DNA of 64,000 bases from CBDATY01 sp965200445 (lineage in GTDB: Bacteria; Bacillota_I; Bacilli_A; Mycoplasmatales; Mycoplasmataceae), in NCBI GenBank assembly GCA_965200445.1, contig OZ241341.1, positions 1 through 64,000 of the forward strand, in the 5' to 3' direction. Positions 12,199 through 23,634 of the stretch are shown piece by piece. The notes below the pieces were generated by a model. It was not told the DNA's origin, made no database searches, and saw only the letters and a list, made by a program, of their open reading frames with translations. A program made the translations under genes and the position numbers. Within the stretch, counting starts at the first letter, position 1. The number at the start of each line of letters is the position of its first letter.

Positions 12199-13794
12199 TT
12201 ATTTACCTGTAAAAGCATCTGTGACTGATGTGGTAGATTTTTGCATTTCAGAAATATATGTCCCTATTTCACCGACTGAAGTAGCTGCTGTTTGCATAGT
12301 TTGTTTAATTTCGCCCCCACTCAAAACGACTATTCTATCAGTTAATTTCATAATTTCCTGTAAGTCATAGGAAATCAGGATAATAGCTTTGTTGTCAGAT
12401 CGTTCTTTCATAATTTGCTCATGAATGAAATTAATGGAATTTTGATCAAGTCCACGTGAGGGGTTAGCTAAAATTAGCAAACTATGTGGCTTTAACATTT
12501 CACGACCCACCAGCACCTTTTGCTGGTTACCACCAGACATTCACCGCATAGTTGCGTATCCACGACCTCCTCCACGCACATCAAAGTTGTCAATAATGCG
12601 TCTGGCGTGCGACCCAAGATAATTAAAATTAATTAAACCGTGCCTACTAAAAGGTTTGTGTTTAATAGCCGGCAATGCAATATTCAGGAAAACAGGATAA
12701 TCTAAAATTAAGCCAGCACCATTCCGGTCTTCAGGTATAAAGGAAATCCCTTGTTTAATGTGCTCATTAATGCTTTGGTGAGTCACATTTGAGCCTTTAA
12801 AAATAACCGAACCTGATGTAATTTTTTGTGCCCCAATAATAGCTTCATAAAGTTCATTTTGCCCATTATCACTAATACCAGCAATTCCGACCACCTCACC
12901 AGCCTGCACTTTTAAGGAAAAATTTTTCAAGCCAGCTCTTTTAGGGTCGGACAAATTAGGAACAGTTAAATTCTTAATCTCTAAAATAGTCTCCTCAGAG
13001 CGTGTCGAAGTCCGTTCGATTTTGGCAGGATTATTATTTCCAAACATAGCTAATTTTACTTGTTCCTCAGTTACATTATGCGTTAGAAAATTAGCAGTAG
13101 ATTTACCCATGCGCATGACTGTAATTTCATCACTAATGTCTATCACTTCTTGAATTTTGTGTGCAATAAAAATAATTGTTTTGCCATTATCCCGTAAAGT
13201 TCTGACCATTTGAAAAAATTTTTCAATTTCTAAAGTACTTAAAATCGAGGTCGCTTCATCAAAAATTAAAATGTCTAGATCACGATATAGTAACTGCAAA
13301 ATAGAACATTTTTGGTGACCTGTTACTGACAAACTACTCATCTTGGCTTTTAACTTCAGATTAATACGGTACTTTTTACATAAATCAATTAAAATTTTCA
13401 GAGTTTGCTTACGCTTGACAAACCCCAATTTATTAACTAATTCGCTCCCCACACTGATGTTTTGCCACACTTTGTAAAACTCCACTAATTGATAGTGTTG
13501 CTGCACCATACCAATACCCAGGCGAGCTGCTTTCAGGGCACTATCTATATAGACTAATCTACCATTAATTTTAATAGCACCTGAAGTGGGTTTATACAAG
13601 CCTAACAACATTGACATAAGCACAGTTTTACCAGCGCCATTTTCGCCTACTAAGCCATGGATGGTGCCTTTTTTCACTCGTAAATCAACTTCCGAGTTGG
13701 CATATTGACTGCCAAAAATTTTATTAATTTTTAGCATTTCTACAGCATATTCAGACTTGTTTGATGATTGTTTAGTATTTTTTGGATTTGCCAT
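12199..13794 (-). CDS. nucleoside ABC transporter ATPase with two nucleotide-binding domains
   Basis: A 531-residue double ATPase of the RbsA/NupO/RnsB type. The first domain has Walker A GLVGENGAGKT and Walker B LDILIFDEAT, with a degenerate signature LSVTGHQK. The second has a relaxed P-loop GISDNGQNELYEAI, signature MSGGNQQK and Walker B SLLILANPSRGLD. Such asymmetry is normal in the family. It energises the two downstream permeases and is loaded by the upstream BMP lipoprotein, whose stop lies 1 bp away. A single TGA Trp codon at 12541 immediately precedes the MSGGNQQ signature; it is a sense codon, not a break. Confidence 0.94.
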
Positions 13795-13795
13795 A

Positions 13796-15265
13796 TTATG
13801 GTTTAGGTTTAGATATAGTAGCTAAATATTCTCCCCAATTATTAGTAGTTAATTTAGATTGCTTGTAAATCAGTTTTTGCGTGTCTTCACAGGTTTGGTA
13901 CCAACCGCCTTGTGATTCGGAAATTACCTGCGTATATGTCTTAACTAAATTATTAAAAACTGGCAACATTGAATTTTTGTAAATTTTAGATTCTGCCTGT
14001 TGAGGATTATCAGAACCATATTCTATTAAATTAACAAATTTTTGATTCACAGTTGAATCCGGACCCTGTGCAGCAACACCATTTCAGCTTCATTTATAGT
14101 AAGGAGTATCCGGGTTGCTAGGCTTAGCGGGAGTGGATTTGACATGGCCCAAAAAACTATTTTTAGGTGCTGGTCCTTTCACAGTTTCGTTTTTAACTGC
14201 TTGCAGAGCATCATCAGTAGCTGTTGATAATTCTTTTAAAGCAGAAGTTATCATCCATCGCTTACCAAACAATTTGCTTTGATCTGAATCAACTCCAATC
14301 GCTTTATTGAAAGGCTCGGGTTTTATACTTTCAAACCTTTGAATGACATCATTGGTTTGAAAACCGGCCACTGCCATAATGCAATTGGCATTATTAGAAA
14401 TTAACAAATTACTAATACTGCGCGCTTTTCCTGCAGTAAATGACCCTGAGAATCAACGGGTAGGCACTGGGTTAACGCTGCTAATGTTTAATTTTGTAAA
14501 TGTGCCATCTTCTTCCACATCCCCTTGTACGGGGCTTAAATTAAGCTTCCGAAGCATTGCTCCCGGGGATTTTTGCTTTGACGGGATGGCTGATGGCAAG
14601 GTTTTACTTAATAGTTTATACCATTCTGTAACCACCGGATTACTTGATTGACCCTTTGTGCTAATGATGTAATTTCAAAAACTAATCCCTGCTAAAAACC
14701 CTCACATGTAATTATTAACAGCGACTGGACTAGGCAATCCCCCGAAAGTACTTAACCGAGGGAATTCTAATGTCTGCTTGCTAACTGCATTTCCATAAAA
14801 CTCGCCTGCAGTTAAACTAGCTAAGAAACCGCTAATTGATGACTTAAACACAATCGAAGATAAGTTTCTTGGGATGACACTGGGGGCAGCATCAACTTGA
14901 ATAATTTTTTTATTATTAGCAGCAATTTCGTTGTCGAGCGAACTAAACCGATAACCACTCAAAACTGAAATTTGGGAACCTAGTGTTTTTGCTATGTTGG
15001 TACTTTCTAGCAAATCACTGGTTAAGCCACTCTTGGGTTCAATATAGGCGGCTTTAATATTGGGTTTATTAGGATTTTGGGATTTAACAAATTGTGTTGC
15101 CCCATTATAAACAGATTCATTAAAAGAATTATCAGTGATATACCCACTATCAGTAATGACTCAATAGCGTAAATCAAATTGGTCTTGTGAGCAACTAACA
15201 GAGGCTAAAACTGTCGGAGAAAACAAACAACAAGTTGCGATGCCCTTAACAATTAATTTAAACAT
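13796..15265 (-). CDS. BMP-family nucleoside-binding lipoprotein
   Basis: A 489-residue substrate-binding lipoprotein of the basic membrane protein (Med/BMP, PnrA-like) family. The signal ends LASVSC with lipidated Cys near residue 22. The family pattern ITDSGYITDNSFNESVYNGA follows shortly after; later segments IMAVAGFQTNDV and IGVDSDQS are the sugar-binding-fold motifs of PnrA-like proteins. It is longer than typical (about 350), with extra Ser/Pro-rich segments around residues 190-300. It is first in the ABC operon, and a terminator lies just upstream at 15302-15330, so the operon has its own promoter in 15266-15300 or reads through from ptsH. Predicted ligand: nucleosides. Confidence 0.9.
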
Positions 15266-15301
15266 TCCTACCGCTTTCTGAGTTATGGTGATTAATAATA
15301 A

Positions 15302-15330
15302 AAAATAAAATTGCTAAACAATTTTATTTT
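15302..15330 (-). terminator. intrinsic terminator overlapping the ptsH 3' end
   Basis: A perfect 12-bp inverted repeat AAAATAAAATTG / CAATTTTATTTT with a 5-nt loop. On the minus strand it is followed by TTATTATT. It starts inside the last codons of ptsH, so transcription from deoD/ptsH probably ends here before the ABC operon. The stem is AT-only apart from one G-C pair, so efficiency is uncertain. Confidence 0.6.
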
Positions 15331-15577
15331 TTTTCAAAGTTTCTTCTAAAGCAGCAATGCAAGCTTTTTCGTCTGCACCGGTTGCTTTAACAGTAAATTC
15401 GTCTCCACATTTAATCGCCAAAGACAGAGTGTTCATAATAGACTTTAAATTACCAACTCGACCTTTAGATTCAATCATCACTTCACTTTCAAACTGATTA
15501 GCTGCAGTAACGATTAATGACAGCGGACGAGCATGTAGACCGACCGGATCTACTACTGTTCCTGAATAAGATACCAT
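15314..15577 (-). CDS. ptsH: HPr phosphocarrier protein
   Basis: The 87-residue histidine phosphocarrier that links EI to EIIA. With the ATG at 15577, preceded by AAAGGGA at 5 nt, the active-site histidine in GLHARP falls exactly at residue 15 and the regulatory serine in LKSIMN at residue 46. Both positions match the canonical protein. This decides the start over a longer upstream reading beginning at 15616. Retention of Ser46 means it could be a substrate of HPr kinase, which is not in this window. It follows the nucleoside phosphorylase gene by 54 bp. Confidence 0.96.
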   Translation of the reverse strand: MVSYSGTVVDPVGLHARPLSLIVTAANQFESEVMIESKGRVGNLKSIMNTLSLAIKCGDEFTVKATGADEKACIAALEETLKKNKIV

Positions 15578-15631
15578 TAAATTCCCTTTGTAAAATTCAT
15601 AAAAATAACAAGGCAATTATACCCTAAATCA

Positions 15632-16375
15632 CTAGTGTTTGGCAAGTTCTAAAACACTTTCCAAAGCTAATTGTGCCATTGATTTTAAGCCAGTTTCTTT
15701 AGTATCACTAGTAATTTCGGCACCTGTCACTAAGGACCCTGCTATTGTCAGAATTGCTCCTGCTTGTCGCTGAAATTGTTGGGCAATAATAAATAATGTA
15801 TAGCATTCCATTTCCACTGCAATGGCAGCTTTATCACGAGCAATTTGCTTCCAATCATCGACTCTTTCTAGATAAAATAATTCTGCCGAATGGCAATTAC
15901 CGGCTTTAATATCAATCTGATGTTTGCCCGCTGCTGTATTAATGGCTGTACACACAGCACTAGAGGCAGCAATAATGTCACACTTTTTTTGCAATAAACG
16001 CTGATCAAAATTATTTTCACCACTCGCAGCAGTCACATTCACTAAATCTAGCGGTTTTAATTGGGGATCATAGCCACCAGATGTTCCGACACGAATAATA
16101 CATTCCACATCATAGTATTCATATAATTCATGCACATAAATAGCAATCGAAGCAGAACCCATACCATGAGCACCAATCGTCACTTTTTGACCTCTATAAA
16201 TGCCAGTGTAATAGAACATGCCTCTCACGTCACTGACTAAATGTACTTCAGTTAAAAATTTTTCAGCTATATATTTAGCGCGTAAAGGGTCCCCTCCTAA
16301 AATAACATACTTAGCTATAGAACCTGGTGAGGCATTAAGGTGGTAAGCTTTCGGATATAGGTCACGATGAAACAT
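15632..16375 (-). CDS. NP-I nucleoside phosphorylase, DeoD-like, altered catalytic site
   Basis: A 247-residue phosphorylase of the NP-I family (DeoD/Udp), cleaving nucleosides with phosphate. VILGGDPLRAKYIAEKF, IGAHGMGSASIAIYVHELYEY and IIRVGTSGGY are the phosphate and ribose-binding elements, and AVEMECYTLF is the substrate-binding VEME motif. Counting from VEME, the catalytic Asp of E. coli DeoD (in TVSD) is replaced: the segment here is LTIAGS, with Gly in that place. The second copy at 22414-23136 keeps Asp. This copy may therefore act on another substrate such as uridine; that is inference. An AAGGA site precedes the ATG. It stands next to the nucleoside importer. Confidence 0.88.
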   Translation of the reverse strand: MFHRDLYPKAYHLNASPGSIAKYVILGGDPLRAKYIAEKFLTEVHLVSDVRGMFYYTGIYRGQKVTIGAHGMGSASIAIYVHELYEYYDVECIIRVGTSGGYDPQLKPLDLVNVTAASGENNFDQRLLQKKCDIIAASSAVCTAINTAAGKHQIDIKAGNCHSAELFYLERVDDWKQIARDKAAIAVEMECYTLFIIAQQFQRQAGAILTIAGSLVTGAEITSDTKETGLKSMAQLALESVLELAKH

Positions 16376-16436
16376 AGATTTTCCTTATTTTTGATTATCT
16401 TCTAATTTTTAATATTAATATTTTAAACTAACTAAG

Positions 16437-18629
16437 CTATTCTGTAAAAAATTTAATGTTAACATTCTTAATGTTAATAGGTCGTCGCCCAAAATTAGCA
16501 TCATCAAACAATACCACATAAATCGTTTTACTGAGTATCATTTCAACAACACCATAGCCATACAAAGGGTGCTTTAAACGAACACCAACTCGATGCGAGG
16601 TATTAATTTTTTGGGGATGTGCTCAGGCCCCTAATGAGGAATCATCAGATAAATACTGGGGATCAGCAGATAATTGTTCAAACTGATAGTACTCAGCATT
16701 TAATTCATCAATAAATTGCGAACGCTGATTGTTGGCATGCAACTCATAGTTATAACCTTCATTGTAGGTGATAAACAGATGCTGCTTAGCACGAGTCATA
16801 GCAACATAAAAGATGCGTCGTTCTTCTGAAACATCATTGTTCTGAACTGAGCGAAAATTAGGCATAATGCCTTCATTGACCCCAAAGATAAATACTACAG
16901 CACTTTCAATGCCCTTCGCACGGTGCACTGTCATTAACCGGACTTTGTTTTGTAAGGTGCTAGCAGATGAGTCAGACTCAGGATCAATATAAATAGCATC
17001 CAAGAAATTATGGATAACATCGCTACCTCGTGTTTTACTAAGGCTAGCGGCATCAAACTCTTGTAAAGCATTAATAAATTCACCAATGTTGGTTTGCTCT
17101 AAATCATTGCGTACTGTGTAATCAGTGCTATTAATTCACTTGATTTGTCGCAAAATAGGTAGCATTAATTTTTTTAAGGAAGTAATATCCTTAATTTGTA
17201 AACCACTAAAAGCTTTTTGCCATGTTAACAAAGCATTCTGTATAGCGACTGGCAGTTGATCTAAATAGTCAGCTAAAAGTTCAAAAAAAGTTAATTTATG
17301 TATTTGTAAAAAATGTAAAATTTTAGCTGCCCGCACCTGACCAATCGTGGGGGTCTGCAAAAGAATTCTTTCTAAAGCAACATAGTCATTAGGTTGTGCA
17401 ATCAAACTTAAAATAGCTAAACAATCTAGAATTTCTTTCCTCCTTCAAAATTTAAAGTCGCCCACTACCTCGTAATTTATATTAAGATGGCGAAGGGTTT
17501 CTTCCAAAGGGCGCGATAAATAATTAGCACGGTACAAAATAGTGATATCAGATAGTGCTAGTCCATGAGGTTGGCCTTGCTTGTGCGCACTTACCAATGA
17601 TTGAATTTGTTGGGCGATTCATGCGCATTCTGCTTGCACACTAGGAGCAGCCACGACAACAGGGGCAGATCCTTTGCTGTTTTGCGTAATTAGTTTTTTA
17701 TCCACCCGATTAAGATTGTGCAAAATAAAGCTATTGGCAAGTTCTAAAATATATTCAGTAGAACGGTAATTTTCTTCCAAAATAATAATTTTAGCGGTAG
17801 GAAAGTAACTTACAAAATTATTTAAAAGATTGGGTTGGGCACCACGCCAAGAATAGATCGCTTGATCAGGATCACCTACCACTGTGATATTATTGTGCTT
17901 ACTGCATAGCAATTTAATAAAATTAAATTGCACTAAATCTGTATCCTGAAACTCATCTACTAAAAAATAGTCAAACCGGTTTTGCCACTCCTTTAGAACT
18001 TCAGGATGTTTTTGAAACAGAATATTCGTGTGCATAATTAAATCACTGTAGTCCAAATAATTGTTATCAAGTTTATACTTTTCGTATAACTCATAGATCT
18101 TTGCCATGGGGTAGCGGGTAATATGATTTACCACCAGATAATCATCAGCAAAGGTTTGGGCAACCGCGTCATAATCTAAATTGCGTTTTTTATAAAAACT
18201 AATTCTATTAATAGCCTGATTAATAGTTTTACGTTCCAATTTATCATTTGGCTGTCATTGTGTTTTTATTATTTTTTTAATAATACTTTGCTGTTGATTG
18301 GTATCAATAATCAGAAAATTTTTTTGGTATTGCGCATGGATTAGACTAAAACGCAATATTTTGGCACACAAAGCGTGATATGTTGAAAAATGTATGCGGT
18401 GTTCTATGGCGGGCATAACTTGATGAATACGCTCAATCATTTCTTGCGCTGCTTTACGAGTAAAAGTGATGGCGCAAATTCTATGACCTGGTACTGCCAT
18501 TTTTGTCATTAAATAAACAATCTTTTGCACAATAACTGCTGTTTTACCCGAACCAGCTCCCGCAATAATACAAAGGGGGGCATCAGTTGTCGTGACAGCT
18601 AGTTGTTGTTGAGCGTTGAGTTTAGTCAT
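16437..18629 (-). CDS. pcrA: UvrD/PcrA-type ATP-dependent DNA helicase
   Basis: A 730-residue superfamily 1A helicase for repair and replication-fork maintenance. Walker A AGAGSGKTAVIV, motif II LVDEFQDTDLVQF, motif III VVGDPDQAIYSWRGAQP, motif IV-like ILEENYRST and motif V/VI MTVHRAKGIESAVVF and EERRIFYVAMTRAK are all present in order. The C-terminus carries the short Tudor-like KHPLYGYGVVE segment typical of PcrA. Size is normal. Its ATG overlaps the stop of the upstream RDD gene by 8 bp, indicating coupled translation. Confidence 0.95.
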
Positions 18630-19308
18630 TATCCTGAATTTTTTTTAACTCCTCATCACTAATATTACCGGGTTGCTCATGGCCTAAATGGGCATGCTGA
18701 TCATCACGGGAAATAATTTCTGGTTCTGGCAGGGCAGGTTTTTTAATTGCTGGTTTGGTGCTGGTAACATAAATTTTATAGTGGTAATCAACATAGAATT
18801 GATGGTTAGGATCTAAGGCAATAGCACAAATAATGACAAGATACCACAAAATAATAAATACGCCCACTATTCTAATAATCAATAATACATTGGCCTTATC
18901 TGTGTCACTAGTAAATGTATGCCTAAGTGATAATCCATAAACTATCCCAAAAATTAAATTAAGGGTTAGCTGAATTAAATAAGGAATAAAAATAATTATT
19001 GTCTCACGAGCCAGCAAGTGCTTAAATTTGAATTGATCGGTGCTTTGCAATAACTTTACTCCGAACAATTTTTTACCTGGCGTTCGCCCCTGCCAAAATC
19101 AGGGGACCACCAAAAAATAAATGATCAAAATTACTATTGATGAAACATAAAGAATCACCGCGGCTAGTTGCTGGTTGATTTGTCAGTCAGATACAGTTAA
19201 AGCCAAAGGCAGTAAAAACAGACTAGACAGTAACATATCAAAAAAGCGGACTCAGCAACGTCTCCAAACACTCGCTAGTGGATATTTTAATAATACTGTA
19301 GGATGCAT
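18622..19308 (-). CDS. RDD family membrane protein
   Basis: A 228-residue membrane protein with the RDD signature: a charged start RRCWVRFFDMLLSSLF (Arg...Asp) and the second motif WQGRTPGKKLFGVKLL that follows the second helix. Four hydrophobic segments are visible; the C-terminal 50 residues are soluble, acidic and Pro-rich. RDD proteins are often of unknown transport-related function. The ATG at 19308 is chosen because it restores the RDD motif upstream of position 19068. It overlaps pcrA by 8 bp at its 3' end. Confidence 0.85.
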
Positions 19309-19335
19309 ATTTTATGAACGCGAATAGCTAGCTAC

Positions 19336-20319
19336 TTATTTCTTAACGTTTTTTAAAGCATCACGGAAATGCTTATCAAAACTAGCAATCGCTTTTTTAA
19401 AATGCTCATTGCTGGTTTGAGCAAGGTATTCGTTATCTAGAAAGTCACTAATGCGACGCTTTAAGCGATTATGAATGTTTTTGATAATGCGAATACGTAC
19501 TAAGGCATTGGCTGATTCTAATACATTCAGCATTAAATGTTCGACTAAATAATAAAAATAGGCAAAATTCAAAGCTGCAGCATGCTCATCATAAAGATTT
19601 TCCCGTCGGTAAAAATTTAAAATATGCACTCATTGTTTAATTAATTGAATCAAACTAAAATTGTACACCGGAGCGGTGACATACGTAATCGTAGGACTAG
19701 GAAAGTGAAAATAAGTTCGACTGTATCCCAAAAACTTATAAATATACAGTAAATTATAAGGAGTGCGGCTTTTCATAAAGAGGCGATTATTAATAATAAT
19801 CGAACGCTTAAAAAATTTAGTATTGAGGCTGAAATTAATTTTAGCCCATATATCAGGGTGGGTACGTAAGCTATAAAAATGCGGCTTGGCAAAATCTTCT
19901 TTGTGGGGTAAGCCATTAAAGGGAATCTGGCGAGAATTGCTCGATTGTAAAGCAATTAGATCTGGCTTGGTTCTTAAGGGTTTAACCCCAGCCACTATCT
20001 TAGCAATAAAATCATTTGGGACAGTAAGAAAATCCTTTCAAAAGGCTATATACTGCCCTACTGCTTGCGTAACTGCGAAATTATAGCAATAAGATGGACC
20101 TTGATAACTGGTGTTAACAATAATTTTTAAACGTGGTCCTCATTTTTGCTTATACGAATTCAGAAAATTAATTAGCTGGTTTTTTTGACTATCGTTTGTA
20201 CCTTCTACTAAAACTAGTAATTCAAAATTATCACAACTTTGTTTTTCTAAAATTTCTATTAAATCTTTTAAATGCTTACTACGTTCCTGAACGTATAGTA
20301 AAATGCTAACAAACGTCAT
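19336..20319 (-). CDS. glycosyltransferase family 2-like protein, catalytic motif doubtful
   Basis: A 327-residue protein whose first 110 residues have the layout of a GT-A (family 2) domain: VSILLYVQERSKHLKDLIE, ELLVLVEGTNDSQ and VTQAVGQYIAFWKDFLTVP. In true GT2 enzymes the last segment contains DxD/DDD; here it reads FWKDF, so metal binding may be lost or rebuilt. The remainder has no recognised domain and ends in Lys-rich helices. In mollicutes such proteins can add sugars to glycolipids or proteins. It lies 18 bp after manA, so an operon manA to this gene is likely. Activity is uncertain. Confidence 0.6.
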
Positions 20320-20337
20320 ATACAGCTACTACAAAAA

Positions 20338-21258
20338 TTACTTTTTATAACTTATTAATGCTTTTATTTTACCACTCACTTGCACATAATCAGGCAAATT
20401 ATACACAACAGCTGATTGGCCTTTGGTTAAGAAATGATTATCAAACTGGCCACTACCTTCCAGCACTGTAATCTGGACATAGTTGGTTACTGTTACGTCC
20501 ACCTGATTACGGTTGGAGCAATTCAGTAAATAAATGGTAAATGCGGCAGAATCCCACAGCATCCCTTGGTTAATGTGTTTAATGCGTAAATTAGAATCAG
20601 GAATAGTCGTGACAGCGATACTTTGTGCAGTGTGCAAAGTTCTTGGTTGCCCATCAAGACCAGGTCGATCATAATCATATAGCCGATAAGTGATATCTGA
20701 GGCCTGCTGCAATTCATAAACTATCACCCCTTTGGTAATAGCATGAATCTTACCAGCAGGCACCTTGACAAAGCTACCTTTTTGAATAGGAACCTTTTTT
20801 AATAATTGAGACCAGTTTTGCGCTTCGATTAATTGCTCAAATTCTGCTTTAGTTTGAGCAGCATGGCCATAGATAATTTCTGCTTTTGGAGGGCACTCCA
20901 TAACGTATCAGCATTCCGCTTTCCCCAAACTGCCCTTTTCATTGTGATAGGCGTAATCATTATCTGGGTGCACCTGGATACTTAAATCGTCTTCAGCACT
21001 AATAATTTTAGCCAACAGTGGGTATTCATCAGCTACATTGCTCTTGGTATTACTCAGGCTGTCTTTGTTAAGTTGATAAAATTGCCGTAAAGTGGTATTA
21101 GTTTCCACTATTTTCGATGATCGATCTGGCATGCCGCTAATAACTCATGCTTCTCCAATTAAGGTGTTTTTTGGTAATTGAAACCCGTATTTGCTTAAAC
21201 TTTGCCCGCCCCAAGGACGAGGTGAAAAAAAGGGTGTTAAATATATAATTTTAGACAT
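20338..21258 (-). CDS. manA: mannose-6-phosphate isomerase, class I
   Basis: A 306-residue zinc enzyme interconverting mannose 6-phosphate and fructose 6-phosphate. N-terminal PRPWGGQSL, the zinc-ligand segment LSIQVHPDNDYAY, the later ligand GKIHAIT and YRLYDYDR are as in the short (Bacillus-type) PMI. It lets the cell use mannose taken up by PTS or supplies mannose 6-phosphate for glycans. Start ATG at 21258. Gene neighbours are the glycosyltransferase-like gene downstream and tsaD upstream after a 191-bp gap. Confidence 0.93.
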
Positions 21259-21449
21259 GATAATTACATTTGATATTTTTGATGGTTTTAGTAATAGTAT
21301 TTAATATTTTAAAGCAATTTAAATAATTTTTATTTGTAAAACTCTATCCAAAAAAGCAATTGGATATATAGTTGCTGGCATTACTCCTACGTTAAACCTA
21401 AGTTCAAAAATCAAGGACTAGCTACCAAATCACAAGAGAGGTAGTCTTG
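21259..21449. other. intergenic region between tsaD and manA
   Basis: AT-rich spacer without an ORF. A weak hairpin CTACC...GGTAG (21422-21444) lies just after the tsaD stop on the minus strand, without a T-run. No other signal was recognised. Confidence 0.4.
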
Positions 21450-22406
21450 TTAAGCAGCGTTATTGATTTGAAGCTCTTCTCAGGCACGTTGCGCAATCAT
21501 AGCGGCATTATCAGTACAAAACTGCAAGGGTGGTAAAACAACCTTAATGCTAGGGTGCTTAGCATGCATACTATTCAATAAAGCACGAATGCTACTATTA
21601 GCAGCTACACCCCCTCCTACTGATAAGGTTTTTATATTAGGATATTTTTGGATTACCAACTCTATTTTCTGGGCTATAATCTTGACAATAGTACTCTGCA
21701 AAGAAGCACAAAAGTCATGTTTCATACGCGATGTTAAATCAGCTTGCTGGTGGATTCACGTGAAAGCAGCAGTTTTTAAGCCACTGAAGGAAAAATCAAA
21801 AACATGTTTTGTTTTAGGAATGGGTAGTTTATAAATAGGTGCCCCTTGCTTAGCATAACGATCTACTTCTGCACCAGCCGGATAAGTAAATCCTAATAAC
21901 CGACCAATTTTGTCATAACATTCTCCCAGAGCATCATCTAGGGTTTCTCCTAGTTTAATAAATTGAAGATGACTAGGCAAATAGTACAAGATAGTGTGTC
22001 CACCACTCACAAGCAAACTCAGCATCGGAAACTGTAATTTATGATTAATCGCCGCTGCATAGACATGCCCTTCCAAATGATTGATGGGCATGACTGGCAC
22101 ATCCAGCACAGCTGCCGCGGTTTCCGCAAAAATTTTTCCCGTGTGTAAACAACCTAGCAAGCCAGGTTTGCTAGTGTAGGCTATTAAACTAATATCACCT
22201 CACTGCACGCCAGCTTTTTGAAAAACTGACTGCGCAACATAATTTAAATTACGCAAGTGCAATCGGGAGGCTAACTCTGGCATTACTCCACCATGCTGGG
22301 CATGGTTTTGAATTTGCGTGGCCGTTTCTAAACTGAGTAACTTGCCGTTTTTTTGAATAGCTATACTAGTTTCATCACAGCTAGTTTCAATTGCTAAAAT
22401 AATCAT
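21450..22406 (-). CDS. tsaD: tRNA N6-threonylcarbamoyladenosine synthase TsaD
   Basis: A 318-residue ASKHA-fold protein that completes t6A37 modification of ANN-decoding tRNAs with TsaB/TsaE. AIETSCDETSIAI at the N-terminus and the metal-binding histidines in INHLEGHVYAAAI are diagnostic; LSLLVSGGHT and VGGGVAANSSIRALL complete the nucleotide-binding core. The frame uses TGA Trp codons at 22200, 21756 and 21480. It begins 7 bp after the second nucleoside phosphorylase gene and is probably cotranscribed with it. Confidence 0.96.
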
Positions 22407-22413
22407 TAATTAT

Positions 22414-23136
22414 TTAACCAGCTTGAGATAATAGCAATAATGCTTCAAAGCCGATTTGCACCATATTTTTAACCAGTTTTACTCGGTCTTCTGACGAGAG
22501 TTTAACATGATTATAAAAAGAATCTGAGACAGTTAAAATGCAGCCAGCTTGTTTCTTTAGAAATAAAGCATTACTAAATAAAGCAAATGATTCCATTTCT
22601 ACTCCTAGGCAGTTTTCATTGTCTCTAATTTGCTTTCAATCATCACTATTAGGTCGGTAAAAAACATCAGAAGAATGAATTTTACCTGTATAAATAGTTT
22701 GGTGGCAATTTTTAGCAGCTGCATCTAATGCTTCTACCACTTGCTGGTCGGCATTAATAGTACGGGTGTTGATATTAAGCATAATTTCAGCAAAATCATT
22801 TTCTCCGTACGCTTCGCGCACATTAATTAGATCAAGCACCTTGATGTTTTCTTTATAGCTGCCAGCGGTTCCCACCCGAATAATGCATTTTACATTATAA
22901 AATTTGTACAGTTCGTAGGAATAAATTCCGATCGAAGGACAGCCCATTCCACTGGCTGCTATAGTCACAGGGGTACCCTTATAGGTACCACTGTACATAC
23001 TCATACCACGAACAGTATTAATTAATTTGTAGTCCTTTAAAAATTGTTCGGCCATAAATTTAGCACGAACAGGATCACCAGGCATTAAAACATAAGGATG
23101 GATGTCTTCGGGTTTTGCGTTAATATGAGGGGTCAT
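22414..23136 (-). CDS. deoD: purine-nucleoside phosphorylase, DeoD type
   Basis: A 240-residue NP-I phosphorylase that converts purine nucleosides to base and ribose 1-phosphate. LMPGDPVRAKFMAEQFL, AASGMGCPSIGIYSYELY, IIRVGTAGSY and VEMESFALF are the family motifs. The catalytic Asp is preserved in LTVSDS, in contrast to the paralogue at 15632-16375. Therefore this copy is the better candidate for the classical DeoD activity. It stands alone with tsaD rather than beside the nucleoside transporter. Confidence 0.93.
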
Positions 23137-23236
23137 TATATACCTTTGTAGTTTAAATTATGATATCACAGCACTAAAATATGCAGACTAATGGGGAATA
23201 TGTGCTGCTTACACAGCACTGATCACACTAAATTAC

Positions 23237-23560
23237 TTAAGCGTTGGAGTCATAAAAGTTAATCATTTTCTCCGCTACCATAACTGGGCTAACGCTAATG
23301 TCTTTGCTAATTTTTAAGTTAACCATTAAATGCATTAAAAATTCTACAGCATTTCGATTAACTAGGTTTTTAGCTAGATGTTTCTGGTTAAAAGAACGCA
23401 TTTCCAAAGCTAGTAAAATTTTAAACACTAATTGATAATTAGCTTTATGATTGGTTCTTTCAATGCGAGAAATCGTTGACTGATTAGTGTTAACTAGTTG
23501 AGCTAGTGCGCTTTGCGTTAAATTTAGTTGCAATCTTAGCTTTGCTATTAAGTTGCCCAT
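23237..23560 (-). CDS. XRE-family transcriptional regulator
   Basis: A 107-residue protein. Residues 4-55 form a Cro/C1-type helix-turn-helix: LRLQLNLTQSALAQLVNTNQ, STISRIERTNHKANYQ. The C-terminal half (about 50 residues) is a helical, Lys-rich segment of unknown role, probably dimerisation. A perfect 12-bp inverted repeat stands 45 bp upstream of its start and is a plausible operator. No toxin-like partner adjoins; the upstream neighbour is a DUF402 phosphatase-like gene. Confidence 0.85.
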   Translation of the reverse strand: MGNLIAKLRLQLNLTQSALAQLVNTNQSTISRIERTNHKANYQLVFKILLALEMRSFNQKHLAKNLVNRNAVEFLMHLMVNLKISKDISVSPVMVAEKMINFYDSNA

Positions 23561-23604
23561 AATTTCTCCGCAGTTTTATTATAAATAAAATCAGCTAGAA
23601 AAAA

Positions 23605-23630
23605 ATAATTATGCAATTTTGCATAATTAT
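23605..23630. promoter_or_regulatory. perfect palindrome, candidate operator or terminator
   Basis: ATAATTATGCAA and TTGCATAATTAT separated by 2 bp: a perfect 12-bp dyad. It sits between the stop of the DUF402 gene (23635) and the XRE gene start (23560). The 2-nt gap is too tight for an RNA hairpin loop and there is no clear T-run, so binding by a dimeric regulator such as the adjacent XRE protein is more likely than termination. Confidence 0.5.
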
Positions 23631-23634
23631 CACG

